Part shown: positions 22,904-37,846 of the stretch, one piece after another
Position numbering within the stretch: the first letter of the stretch is position 1
Layout: each line of letters starts with the position of its first letter
Assembly (NCBI GenBank): GCA_013076295.1
Contig: RQOL01000466.1
Location: 124,001-188,000, forward strand
From: Sanderia malayensis
Taxonomy: Eukaryota; Cnidaria; Scyphozoa; Semaeostomeae; Pelagiidae
DNA: 64,000 nt
Direction of reading: 5' to 3'
Notes under the pieces: model-generated
Seen by the model: only the letters and a program-made list of their open reading frames with translations
The model's database searches: none
What the model was told of the DNA's origin: nothing
Program-made: the position numbers and the translations under genes

Positions 22904-25900
22904 ATGGATGGCAATACAGACGAGCCAGGCCTACTTCTAGGTTTGCTTAAAATACTCGAAAACGAAAAAACAAGAGAGGAAGAAAAGGTTGACGTGTATC
23001 TCAAGATTTCGAGGTAGGTTTACAACATCCTATACGATTATACAGTAAACGCTCTTTTGCGTTTCATGCTATGCTATACATGTCTCTCCAGCAATGCAAT
23101 AACATACGATTAAATTTGTTTCAGCCATATCTCGAAGGATTTGAAATGTTTTATCAGCGAGGTATCAAAATCAGTTGATCAACTTCTGATACATATCAAG
23201 GTATTTGTTTCTTAGCTATGCTCTAAATGCACTTACTATTAAGAAATAACCTTAAAGATTACCTTGGATCTTTATGGTAAGATTTTGGGATAATTATTTG
23301 TGTATTAGTGTTTCTTGCATCTATCCTTACTCATAGCAGATTGTACAGAGTTAATTCTTACTCATAGCAACATGTATTATGTTTTCGTTGATTTTTCAGG
23401 TCAGTTTGACGGAAGATGATACCTCTATCGTACAAGCAGCATTACAAGTTTTGGGATACATGTTACATTGCAAAAGTATTGTACGGTAATTTAACTTTCT
23501 TTGTCACAGTTCTACAGCCATATTCTCTTGTATCCAATTAGATTTGCATTCTTATTGATCTATAACAAAAGCCTGCCACCCTCGTTATCTTTTTTGCTCT
23601 TGCCCCTTGCCTGACACCCAAAGCTTTCAAAAACTGTACTCTTAGTCAACTAGTATGTGCCTATAATTCAACAACTGGCAGGGAATCTAATGAAATGCTG
23701 TTATTACTGTATCTCTCATTGATTTTTGTTTTTATTTATATCCATTTCCAGTTCTTGCAATGATGTCACATTAACTGATGTCCTTCAAGGTGAATGGCTG
23801 ACCATAGTTATTTTCTTAAATCTGTTTCTATTCTTTTGAGTTTGATTATAATCTTTTTTAGTCTTCTGAACACAACCTACATATTCAATTATTTTGTAGA
23901 TTTGTTTGCATTGCTGAAAGATTCTAATGATAAAGGAGTTTGCACCAGAATTCTTTGGTGTTTGAGCAGACAAAACATTTCAAATGAAGTCATTTCTAAA
24001 AAGGTAATACTGTTATTGTGCTTGCATCATTCCATTAATGCAATGCAACAAGATGACAAGTAGACCAGACAACTGACATTTTCCTGTGTAGTTCTTGATT
24101 TTTAATGCACATTTTTATCAATTTCCAGTTGTCTAGCTTGTTGAATCTTCTTGAAGCATGCATTGTATCAAAAAACTTTGAGTCTTCGTCATTTGAATTT
24201 GAAGCCCTGAGTGTTATGAAGAGGATTCTTAACCAGTTTCCTAAAGAAATGTCTTCAAATAAAGATGATTGGTTCCGAATTGTCTATCCATTTGTAATAA
24301 GTAATACACCAAAGGTAGTATTTTGTTTGAAATCATATTTCTAATCATAATTTTTTCTTACACTGTTAACCTTTCTACCAAACAATAATATTAAAATTCC
24401 AGGTTGCTGAAGCTGCCTTACAGCTAATGGAAGAAAATATTAAAATGTTAAAAGCAAACAATGCCAATTTTTCTCCGTCATTAATTAATGACTTAAATAA
24501 GGTTGGTTGGTTTTTTGTCAAAACCTTTCAGCTGTTTTAGTGTTTGATAGTTTTTGTTTGAGTTTTTATCATGCCATATATGTGTTTGGTTATCTTGCTC
24601 AAGTTCACCTAATGAGTTGAATTTTTTAGGGGTTAATTGAAGGCTTGCATGAACTTTTCTCAAAAAAGAAAGAACTGTATGTTCTAAGAGTTTGGTCATG
24701 CCTGATAACTATACTTGGCAAGGTAAGCATGTAATATTTCAGCTATGCTTGTCCTCAAAGTTATACCCAAAGAAGGTTATTATATTTTAAAATGCATGTT
24801 TTATATAGCCATACTTTCATTTGTAGGTTATGCATCAAGGCAGTCCTCTAACAAATAGTTTATTCAAAGTTGTAGAGCAGGTTTGATTTTCCATTGAGTT
24901 ACAAATATCTTGAGTTTTTGCAATGTTGTCCCTGTTCAATGTTGCACATTTCTACACTAATAGAATTGGAAGCTAAGAAGTAACATACAAAGATCAATCA
25001 AGCTTAGTTTATTAGTTTCAATGTTTTCATTTCAATATCTACACACAGGCCTTCAAAACAAATTCCACTGAAGTTCTCATTGCTGCATATAATGCTTGGT
25101 CAAAACTAATTGACAACTTCGCTACTTCAAAAGGTATCAAACTTTAAAAGAGCTTCAACATTTTGAAATGCTTGCAGTATTTCAAAATCAGCACTGCAAA
25201 ATTCCTATTGTGTAAACTATGGTAATTTGACTTTTTATTTATAATTCAGCTGCCATATGCTCGAAGAAAAGATTGAAACTGCTATTGATGCCTTTGGTTG
25301 TAAGTGGACCCCAATTTATGTCTATGTATTATGTATTACACACAACCTGTCTATTATCAGGGATTTGATCTTTCAAATAAAACTTATTTCTAAATTTGTG
25401 ACCAATGAAACCAATCTAAGGAAACATATTTTTTCAACAGAATTCAGTTGCAAAGTCCCAGCGTGATCAAAAAGTTGAGGAAGCCAGATTGGCAGTATGG
25501 TGGCATTTACTGTGCCATTTAAGAAACGATTTAAACGAAGTATTTGAGCAGGTATTTGCATTAGAAGTTTTCATCATTGCCATGTTTTCTCTATCACCTG
25601 TCCATTCCATTGTTTATGTTTCATGTATCGAAAAAATCACTTTTCAAGTGTACTAAATGCATTGGCACCTTACCAATGCCCATAGTAACTATTAAGATTT
25701 CTTGACACTTTCGTTTTTTGTCAGTTCTCCAAGTATTTTGGCATATATTCGTCAGTTAAATCATACGCTGCTATGAGGAAGTGTCCGTTATAAAGAGCTA
25801 TCTACTATTATGAGCTCAACTGCATTATTCAATTATTTTTTGTAGGTGGTTGCTCCTTTGTTGTTGTTTTTATTCTCTACCAATGAAGAAAAATCCAATG

Positions 25901-28900
25901 AAAATGTTGTCGATCTGCCAATGAAAGACGCGAACAATCTTGAGAACGCCTCGCTTCGAACCCCAGCTTCCGAAAGATATTGTCGAGCGATTAAAAATAA
26001 ACTTGACGTACCAAGTCTGCACTTTGAATCGGTGCAGTTAAAAGTCAAAGGCGCCGAAATACTCTACTGCCTTATGAAGCCAGAAGGTTCTGAAATGATT
26101 GCCACCGACATCAACAAAGGTTTGCTTTTTTATCAAGTGTTTTATGACTTAATCTGTGGCGCTGGTGTAGCAAAATGGTTAAGGCGCTGGATTTCGTACC
26201 CTTGAAGGGTAACCTTGAAGGGTAACCTTGATGGGTTCGAATCCACGAACGGTCGGAATCATGAACTGCAAGCCGTCAGCCAACTCTGCTGTCCATCCTT
26301 CTGAGGTCAGCAAATGAGTACTCGGGATATTATTCTAGGGGCATAACTCGCAGGCCCACATCATCTGTGGAGATTCCAGAACCTCCAGTCTGCATTGACA
26401 AGCAATTATTGCTTGTTTGCTTGCTGCTAGCATATCATAGCTAAATTTTACTCATTTAAAATAAGAAAATTATCTGCCACAACAGATCACACAGACAAAC
26501 TGACGGACAAATCGGCCCTTTCGCTATTTTTTTTCTTTCTAATATTTATGACATTTGTTTTCAGATAATTTGAATTTCAAGCGATTGTCTGCCAATTCAT
26601 TCAAAAATTCAAGCGTTTTCTTTTTTATTGCGCTTCAAGATTTGACCATGCATTGCAGTCAGCAGATAAGTGGTAATGTTCATTATTATCATCCCTGGCA
26701 AATTATTCTTCAGAATTTATTGATTTTAGCTTTTATGAAGTTCTTCACCTCTTTATTTGCTATTCAACTAGTTTTTCTATTTGTGCAGGCAATCTTTTTT
26801 ATGCGATATGGAATGCATTTTGTTTGTACGTGAATGAAATTGCTGCGGAAGGTATGAAAGAATGTTCTCATTAAACATCGAATTTTAGTGTACTAAATTA
26901 GTTCATTTTGCTGAATTATATATTATTCAATTTTTTAGGTGATAAGAAAAGTGCTATCATTTCGATTGGAGGCCTCTTGCAATCTTTAAATAAATTTGTC
27001 GAAATGAATTGTATTTCTATCAGGCTTGCGTTGGTAGGCAACATTTCATTTTCAATTAGTTTTAATTTGCTAGCATTGCAAGTTTAACAACCGGATTCAG
27101 AGCTTACGCTGCCAGTTCTCCGAACTAAGAAAATGCAAAACTACTCGAGACATAATACTGCCAAATATATCATTTAACCCCCCCCCGAATTGCCGTTGAT
27201 AATCAATATATTCAATGTAATCCTAAGGGGGTAAAGTATGTCGTTATTATTGACGCCATGTTTACATTTCCATGAAAGAAGAGAAGTTCCTTCCCTTATT
27301 GTCTCTATTGTTGTAGTTATTACGTTTATTTTGTTTGCAGAAAATCTTGTCAAATTGCTATGATGTTTTAAAAGGCAATTTAGCTGCACACAGGGACCTG
27401 ATGAAGAAAGATGACAATCCGCATGGTCATTTTGCTATGCACATTCTCAAATTGGTTCTAAGCAACAATGCGTTTGTCACAGTCGACTCTACTGTACCAC
27501 ATAAGTAAGCATGATCTGGTTAACTCTCTGAAACCATCAATGTCATTTGAAATGCTTTAATGCTTTAACCTTATAACATGTTTCACCCTCGGAAATATTT
27601 TGAATTTTCTTCGCATGTACCCGGTTAATTATTATCATTTCCATTCAGGTTCAAGCATCTTGTTCTTATTTTGATTACTGATCTAATGAAAGGAACAGGG
27701 CAGCTTACTTCTTGCCAACAAGTCATGAAAAGACTAGGCGATGCGCCATGGTAGGAATCTTAACTTTGTGAGCTCATCTCTGTAACTGCACTCTAATTTA
27801 AAGCTTAATTTATTTGCACTGAAGGTTTCCAGAAATACTTATCATTGTTTAATGTTTACCTGTATTTGTACACATTGATATGGAATCCCATAGGTTCTCA
27901 TATCACCTCAGTCAATGTCTCAGTCTCCTTTCATTCTTTTTCACTTCTTCAGTGGCAGAGACAATTGGTTGCGATTTTGGGAAGCGTTGCTAGAGTTGCT
28001 TTTGAAGTACATCAATCGTAATCACGACATCAACCAGGGTGACAATCTGCAGCACGATTTTTCAGCTCTGCTTGATATCCTCCTATTCCCGATCAAGAAA
28101 TTCTTCCAAACCGAGCTGACACTGGCCTTTTCGAATACTATCGTTACAAAGTGGGAGAGACTGTTTCTGGCATTTGTTCGGGAGGCGGCTCTGGTCCCAA
28201 CTACCGATGATAACCAGGCTTTGGATGAGCTTTGTGCCAAGATTGATGCTTTATTCAGAACAGAACAGCTAGATTTTGGCGTAAGTTTCTGGTTGTACCA
28301 CATTGCTTATTATCATTGCTTTCATTTCACTCATAATTCCCCCTACGTCATGCTTTTGCTAAGGATGCCCCCAAATTTAGATTATTTGCCCATTATTACT
28401 TGCTCACCGAAGTAAGTCTTCCAATTTATTTTTTGATTTTAAGAAAGGAGTTAATACGAGAGGGGCTTGTGAAATTTCTCATATGAATAACTCATTTTAA
28501 GAATTCTTTATTTTCATATGCCGCATATTAAAATACTGATATAGTAAACTAATCACGCATATGATATGCGATTAATTTACTATATCAGTATTTTTTTTTA
28601 TTTTCGCGTATGACCTTGTCCAAGATCATAAAGCTTTGCCAATCCTCTTTTATATCCATTTTGTCCGAAGGAATGGATATTCTTCTTCGCTCCCAAGCTG
28701 TTCCGACAGGGCGTTCAGCATTTCCAAAGAATTATTCTATGAATACTTCTTGGGAAATGAATACTAATTTATCATTGACTAAGTTCCCGAGTTTATTGCG
28801 GCAACCTGATAAGACGCAAACGGGGGGTGAAATGGCGAACATCGACATGTTAGCAGTGGGGGCTCACTAAAAATCTGTACTTCTTGGATGGGGGGCTAAT

Positions 28901-31900
28901 TTTAGGGCGGTTTTTAGGGGGGCTAATTTGAGACTTATATAATCGAGTCTTCTGAAAAACTTGTATAATGGAGAAGAGACTTTATAAATTGCATTATGCT
29001 TTATAAATTTTTACATTATTTGCCTTTCTGACTTTATTCAATCCACAAAGGGCTATAAAAGACGCCTTCTATGCAACGGACTATTAAAGACGCCTTATAT
29101 ACAAGGGACTATTATAGACGCCTTCTATGCAACGGACTATTAAAGACGCCTTCTATGCAACGGACTATTAAAGACGCCTTCTATGCAACGGACTATTAAA
29201 GACGCCTTATATACAAGGGACTATTAAAGACGCCTTCTATGCAACGGACTATTAAAGACGTCTTATATACAAGGGACTATTAAAGACGCCTTCTATGCAA
29301 CGGACTATTAAAGACGCCTTATATACAAGGGACTATTAAAGACGCCTTCTATGCAACGGACTATTAAAGACGTCTTATATACAAGGGACTATTAAAGACG
29401 CCTTCTATGCAACGGACTATTAAAGACGCCTTATATACAAGGGACTATTAAAGACGCCTTCTATGCAACGGACTATTAAAGACGCCTTATATACAAGGGA
29501 CTATTAAAGACGCCTTCTATGCAACGGACTATTAAAGACGCCTTATATACAAGGGACTATTAAAGACGCCTTCTATGCAACGGACTATTAAAGACGCCTT
29601 ATATACAAGGGACTATTAAAGACGCCTTCTATGCAACGGACTATTAAAGACGCCTTATATACAAGGGACTATTAAAGACGCCTTCTATGCAACGGACTAT
29701 TAAAGACGCCTTATATACAAGGGACTATTAAAGACGCCTTCTATGCAACGGACTATTAAAGACGCCTTATATATAAGGGACTATTAAAGACGCCTTCTAT
29801 GCAACGGACTATTAAAGACGCCTTATATACAAGGGACTATTAAAGACGCCTTCTATGCAACGGACTATTAAAGACGCCTTATATACAAGGGACTATTAAA
29901 GACGCCTTCTATGCAACGGACTATTAAAGACGCCTTATATACAAGGGACTATTAAAGACGCCTTCTATGCAACGGACTATTAAAGACGCCTTATATACAA
30001 GGGACTATTAAAGACGCCTTCTATGCAACGGACTATTAAAGACGCCTTATATACAAGGACTATTAAAGACGCCTTCTATGCAACGGACTATTAAAGACGC
30101 CTTATATACAAGGGACTATTAAAGACGCCTTCTATGCAACGGACTATTAAAGACGCCTTATATACAAGGGACTATTAAAGACGCCTTCTATGCAACGGAC
30201 TATTAAAGACGCCTTATATACAACGGACTATTAAAGACGCCTTCTATGCAACGGACTATTAAAGACGCCTTCTATGCAACGGACTATTAAAGGCGCCTTC
30301 TATGCAACGGACTATTAAAGACGCCTTCTATGCAACGGACTATTAAAGACGCCTTCTATGCAACGGACTATTAAAGACGCCTTCTATGCAACGGACTATT
30401 AAAGATGCCTTATATACAAGGGACTATTAAAGACGCCTTCTATGCAACGGACTATTAAAGACGCCTTATATACAACGGACTATTAAAGATGCCTTATATA
30501 CAAGGGACTATTAAAGACGCCTTCTATGCAACGGACTATTAAAGACGCCTTCTATGCAACGGACTATTAAAGATGCCTTATATACAAGGGACTATTAAAG
30601 ACGCCTTCTATGCAACGGACTATTAAAGACGCCTTATATACAACGGACTATTAAAGATGCCTTATATACAAGGGACTATTAAAGACGCCTTCTATGCAAC
30701 GGACTATTAAAGACGCCTTCTATGCAACGGACTATTAAAGATGCCTTATATACAAGGGACTATTAAAGACGCCTTCTATGCAACGGACTATTAAAGACGT
30801 CTTATATACAAGGGACTATTAAAGACGCCTTCTATGCAACGGACTATTAAAGATGCCTTATATACAAGGGACTATTAAAGACGCCTTCTATGCAACGGAC
30901 TATTAAAGACGCCTTATATACAAGGGACTATTAAAGACGCCTTCTATGCAACGGACTATTAAAGACGCCTTATATACAACGGACTATTAAAGACGCCTTC
31001 TATGCAACGGACTATTAAAGACGCCTTCTATGCAACGGACTATTAAAGGCGCCTTCTATGCAACGGACTATTAAAGATGCCTTATATACAAGGGACTATT
31101 AAAGACGCCTTCTATGCAACGGACTATTAAAGACGCCTTCTATGCAACGGACTATTAAAGATGCCTTATATACAAGGGACTATTAAAGACGCCTTCTATG
31201 CAACGGACTATTAAAGACGTCTTATATACAAGGGACTATTAAAGACGCCTTCTATGCAACGGACTATTAAAGACGCCTTATATACAAGGGACTATTAAAG
31301 ACGCCTTCTATGCAACGGACTATTAAAGACGCCTTATATACAAGGGACTATTAAAGACGCCTTCTATGCAACGGACTATTAAAGACGCCTTATATACAAC
31401 GGACTATTAAAGACGCCTTCTATGCAACGGACTATTAAAGACGCCTTCTTATGCAACGGACTATTAAAGCGCCTTCTATGCAACGGACTATTAAAGATGC
31501 CTTATATACAAGGGACTATTAAAGACGCCTTCTATGCAACGGACTATTAAAGACGCCTTCTATGCAACGGACTATTAAAGACGCCTTATATACAAGGGAC
31601 TATTAAAGACGCCTTATATGCAAGGACTATTAAAGACGCCTTCTATGCAACGGACTATTAAAGACGCCTTATATACAAGGGACTATTAAAGACGCCTTCT
31701 ATGCAACGGACTATTAAAGACGCCTTATATACAAGGGACTATTAAAGACGCCTTCTATGCAACGGACTATTAAAGACGCCTTATATACAAGGGACTATTA
31801 AAGACGCCTTCTATGCAACGGACTATTAAAGACGCCTTATATACAAGGGACTATTAAAGACGCCTTCTATGCAACGGACTATTAAAGACGCCTTATATAC

Positions 31901-34900
31901 AAGGGACTATTAAAGACGCCTTCTATGCAACGGACTATTAAAGACGCCTTATATACAAGGGACTATTAAAGACGCCTTCTATGCAACGGACTATTAAAGA
32001 CGCCTTATATACAAGGGACTATTAAAGACGCCTTCTATGCAACGGACTATTAAAGACGCCTTATATACAAGGGACTATTAAAGACGCCTTCTATGCAACG
32101 GACTATTAAAGACGCCTTATATACAAGGGACTATTAAAGACGCCTTCTATGCAACGGACTATTAAAGACGCCTTATATACAAGGGACTATTAAAGACGCC
32201 TTCTATGCAACGGACTATTAAAGACGCCTTATATACAAGGGACTATTAAAGACGCCTTCTATGCAACGGACTATTAAAGACGCCTTATATACAAGGGACT
32301 ATTAAGACGCCTTCTATGCAACGGACTATTAAAGACGCCTTATATACAAGGGACTATTAAAGACGCCTTCTATGCAACGGACTATTAAAGACGCCTTATA
32401 TACAAGGGACTATTAAAGACGCCTTCTATGCAACGGACTATTAAAGACGCCTTATATACAAGGGACTATTAAAGACGCCTTCTATGCAACGGACTATTAA
32501 AGACGCCTTATATACAAGGGACTATTAAAGACGCCTTCTATGCAACGGACTATTAAAGATGCCTTATATACAAGGGACTATTAAAGACGCCTTCTATGCA
32601 ACGACTATTAAAGACGCCTTATATCAAGGGACTACTTATCAACGACTATTAAGACGCCTTATATCAAGGGACACTTCAAGATTAATTGTTTGTTTTTGTA
32701 TTTGCAGAATCATTTTGGTGCATTACGATTAATTGAGAGATTGATTGGCATTTTGAACATCGTGACAAGACAACTTGAATACACCAAAACGAATTCCAAA
32801 TCGAAAACTGGGCAGAAAATTAAAACAAATCCTGTCAAAAGAAGCAAGGGAACACCTCCATTGAACAAACTTGGAAATGCAAAGTCATTAACGGCAGTTG
32901 TTCTGCGAATATTGCATTGTCTTTCACAGTTGCAAAGGGGAGATGTGAGTTGAATTATTTCCCCTAATTTTTGGAGATTTCTTATTTATGTCTTCCAATG
33001 TATATGTCAATGCTCTGAAGTGTATGATGAAGTACAAATCTATCGTTTTCTCTCGTTTACTATTTTCAAATGCCTAATGGGTTATTGAAGATAACAATGC
33101 TATTTACTATTAAGTATTATTCACTGTTTTCTTTTTTCAGCTGGAAGCAAAAGCCATTGATCAACATGTCGGAGCCATTTTCGAAGTGATTCAAGTGTTT
33201 TTTAGTAAAATAGTCGGAGATGGTCTGATTAAGGAATCGTTGAAACGCTTCAGTCACCCCGTCGTCATACTGGCATCTGAAAGGCTGCATAGGTAGCAAT
33301 GGAAATACACTTATTTTACCTGTAAAACAACAGCTTTATAAATGTGAATGTACATATAGATGTGCACAGTAGAAAGAAGCAGATAGTAAACATCGATTTT
33401 ATTTTATTTTTCAGACAGAACAGTTCGATATTCGAACTTTCTAAAGCAAAGCGACACACTTCAGGCAAACCGGTATAGCTTGTTTCACAAAGCTTTTATT
33501 TAAACTTTCAATTATTGATTTAATTGTTTTAATTTTGAACCTTTATGCAAGAACACTCTTATTTTTTACAGATTACAAGATTACTTGATGGGATATTCAA
33601 CTGCATTACAGAAAGATATTACGGCAAAATGGATGATGAACTATTGGTGTGCATTGCACCTCTATTGGTATGAATTATTAGCTAGAGTATTACTTTCTAT
33701 TGTATTATTAATCCTGTTGTATTGGAACACGCTGTTTGCATCATGGAAGGTTCTTTGCATGCTATGTTTGTCAATTCCATTCCAGAGAATGACATTATGC
33801 AGCGAGAAAGATTTCATTCGTTCTCGTGCTATTAATTTTTGGAATAAAACATTTGGATTAAACAAAGACTTGCAGTATCCAGATGAATTGAGGTGATATT
33901 TTTTGTTCTTTTTTTATTCCAATTTATTGTGGCACCCCAAGGACTTGTGTCGATTGACTTTCAATTGAATTTTAATACTTTAATCTGATCTTCATTTTAG
34001 CGAAAGATTTTTGCTTAACATAAAGTCAAATGTTTCTTTGACTTTACCCGGTCTTAAGGTTAGTATAATCTACAATATTTTCAGTTACAGTGTTTTACGA
34101 TCTGCAACACATTTCGATGAATGTGAGTTTTATAATACAGAACATATTAATAATATTCTCTTTGACGATCGCAAAATTGTAAAACTCTGAGTTGCAACCA
34201 TGTTATTCGTGTGTAAATCTCATGTGTGTTTGATAAATTTATATCATTTTGTTCCAGGCCGACAATTTTTCTGACAATGTCGTATTGTCATCTCAATCTT
34301 CTTCTTCGCCAAAAATCAAAATGGCAGCTTCGATCTTAAAGTCACCTCATAGAGTTCGTGGAAGTTTTCTTCAGAAAGTTTTTTCCGCCGAGAAGGCCGC
34401 CAATAGTCCACCGGCAAACGTAAGTTGATTTTTTCTCTTCATCATGATTTATGTACTATACAAACCTACAACTATGCTTTATAATTTCGTATTATTGATA
34501 ATAACGCTGTTTGAATTTACGGCCAAAACTACAGAGATACTGCACTTTTTATATCATTTCTTTGTTACCAAAACTGTATCTTGTATCACTGAGATTGAAA
34601 TATTTTTCTTTAACTTTGCATAGATTATTATTGTCAGTTCACCCAAAACAGAATCAAAGGTCACTACGGCGAGAAGAAAACTTCCTTACGAGGAAAATAC
34701 CAACGTAAGTGTTCAATTGAAAACTTGGTTTCTTTATTTTCTATTTAATTTACTTATTGTTTCTTAACAATCAACTTGAGTCATTAGTCATTATTTTGTA
34801 CTGTTCTATCATATCCATTTTCAAGCAGCCCCAGTGGCGCAATGGACTAGCGCGTTGGACTTCTAATTCAAAGGTTGTGGGTTCGACTCCCATCTGGGGT

Positions 34901-37809
34901 GGTCGCTGCTGCAAATTTTTGCATGATTTTTATTTACTGTTAATTTATCTTTTTTTTCTCCTATTATTTTTTAGTATTTCAGGTTTTTTATTATATTCTT
35001 TGATTTTATATGATTTTTTAAATTTTTTACAGGATGATTTCATCAAAATCGTACCTTCACCAAAAAAGCGACGAATTTTGACTGAACACCAAAAAGAAGT
35101 GATGAGATCACGAAGGTAAATTAAGTTAAAGAAGTTGAAAAGAGTAATTAGAGCATGCTTCACCCTTTTGGGCACTTAATTATGATTTTATTATTTAACA
35201 GCCAATTACCTGTCCTCTACAACGAATTGGACCAAGTAACACAAGATGGAATTATAAGCGATGATACACAGTTAGTATTATTGAAATTCAAGTTCCATTA
35301 TGTTTTCAGTTTTGCTGTAGAATAGATTCAAGCTGCATATTGTATCGATTAATAAAAGACGGCATTTCTTTCAGGCTCACATTGGATTCATTTCCCAGCA
35401 AAGCTTCCCTCAACACCGAAAAATCAAAACAGATAGAAAATGCAGACTATCTTGCTGATACGAATGCACAGTCTGAATCTTCAATATTAAGCGGATCAGG
35501 ACAAACACAATTTAGTCAAACAGAAGTTAAGCAGGAGCATGCAACGAAGCGATCCTTGAAGTATGGGCAATGTAAACTCGAAGACAACCTAGCAAAGGAG
35601 AGTTGTAGGCAAGATTCATTGCTTGTTTCTAAGTCAACTGAAATCGCCTCAGAAAATAGCAGTAGTTCTAGAAAGACAGACGAAAAGAAGAAGCAATCTA
35701 AAACGTCATCAAAATATGATATGAATTCTGCGCAAAAACAATCCAACGTCAAACCAAATGCCCGCAGATCAGTTGCTTTGAGCTTTAAACAGCTTTTTGG
35801 CAGTATCATGTCTTCTGACAGTGATGAAGTACAGAATAAAGAAAGTAATAACAGTAGTGAAAAGGATTTACCTGATGTCATTGCATCGTCGTTTACTTCA
35901 TCCAATTTGTCAGCAGCAAAGGATCAACCGCTGCCATTCGCATTTTCTACCGCTTCGTATTTTGGTGGGAATAAATCCGCAAATGCTTGTGACGCTGGAA
36001 CATCTTCTGGTCCTGAATCTCAAGAGACATCTTCGTGTGATGTTTTATCTTCAACTAGTCCGGATTTTATTCCTTCTTCGCAGTCACAGAGAGAACATTC
36101 ACCGGTGCTCAAGGGATTGTCATTAGTCATGCCTCATCGGTTGCCGAGAAAGACAAGGAATACAAACAGCGCACGTTCGGATGACACGGATAAACTTGAA
36201 ACTGCCATCTCTAACGAAAATGTTATAGACGTTGTTGATTTGGTTCAAAGTGATGTTAATGTCGGACAGTCTGAGGTGCCTCTTCGGGGCAGCAAGAGTG
36301 CCGCTGGAAATAATTTTGTTGATGATTTTAAGGCCGTGGCTGAGGAGGATACTGAGACGCAAAATACCGAGTGTGAAGAGAATGTTTTGAAAGAGGTTAT
36401 AGATGGAGACCACCAGAGTGTAAAGCAGCAAATGGATATCGATTTGACTGCATCGGATAGGGATCAGAATGAATTGCAAGTGAATGTTGTTGTCGATAAA
36501 ATTGATATTGACAAACACGATGGTGTTGGTAAAATGACGTCAACAAAGTTAGATGAACATTGTGCAAACAGTCAAGATAAATCTGGATCTAGTTTAGATG
36601 GTGCTATTTCCAAAGATCCTTATCTTTCTACTCCCAGTGAAAGTGGAGAGGTTTTGTCCAAGAATGGGAATCACTACGGTGAAGAAATTTCTGGAGATGG
36701 CACACTTGTGCCTAAGAAGCAGCAAAATGAAACAAGTGATGATCTTGGGGAGAACAGATCATGTGAAAAGAGTCCTGTAGCTAACTTGGAGAAGTCAAAC
36801 AAGATGCCAAGAGCCCTTAGAACACCAGTTTCTAAGAGAAGGAGTGCAAGGAAGTCTAAAAAAACAATTAAGTCACCAAGAATATTAGTAAAAAGAACAT
36901 TCGATGAGAAGATGTTGTCAGCTGGTGCGTCCATAAAGACGAAGAAAACGTCAAAAATGGCTTACCCTAAAAAACGAGGATCCTCAAAGAACGACATTTA
37001 CAATACCGTGGAGTCAGCAGTTGGCAGTAACGGTACAGATTGTACGGAGATAGTACCTGAAACTCAGCTGGACAGTGAGATGACGCCGGAGCTTGAACCC
37101 AGGAAAAAGCCCCAGGAGGTAACGCAAGAAGTAGATCGATCATCGGATGAATTGATCTATCAAACTAGTGACGAATCTCAGTCTATTATTAATACCAAAT
37201 TGCCAGTAGCTGATTCCACTAAGCAGTCAGTTGGTGCCGATGCAGAGCACAATATAGACAAAGCGAATTTATTATTGAAGGGAGCTACGGAGGAGTCTGC
37301 ATCTGCCTCTTCAAACGCACCACATGGTTATGATGCCAACACTGATGCAGCTCGCGTGTATTTCTCTCCCCCAACGTCTTCTGTTCCAACAGGTTCGTCG
37401 TCCAAAGAGGGTGCAGATGCTGTCAATGTCAGCGGCATTGGGGCCTTTGATACTTCATTCAATGATGATGTAAGTTTAGCTGACATCAAGCGACAAATTC
37501 AAGTTATTGTCGACTCGGAACCGGGCTCAAACGAGCCGAAAATGGACCCGTTGAATCTGCAACTGCTTCTAATCCCAAGACTGGAAAAGATGACGTCGAG
37601 ATGGTACAGAGTAAAGCTAAAGTACAACCCTTGCCTTCCAAGCCTGGAAGTAGTCGAAAGAGAAAGTTTGAAAATGAATCAAGAGATTCAAGCTCGAGAA
37701 CTGTTGAAATTATTCTGACGTCATCTAGTGAACCAACTGGCTCGCTTTCATCGTTGAATGATTCGTTTCAAATATTGGAATCAAAATCATCACCGAACAT
37801 CGAGATTCA

Positions 37810-37846
<37 letters not shown>

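Noticed and set aside
29050..32675. CRISPR-like array of 28-bp repeats
   Set aside because: The repeats are contiguous with no unique spacers, and the context is a eukaryotic intron. It is a satellite.
35516..36934. Minus-strand frames of 86-131 codons opposite RIF1
   Set aside because: Shadow frames of the long disordered RIF1 exon, with no family features.
35340..37718. Stand-alone 792-codon gene
   Set aside because: This is the large RIF1 exon 35375-37469 read past its donor; its conserved neighbours on both sides are RIF1 exons.
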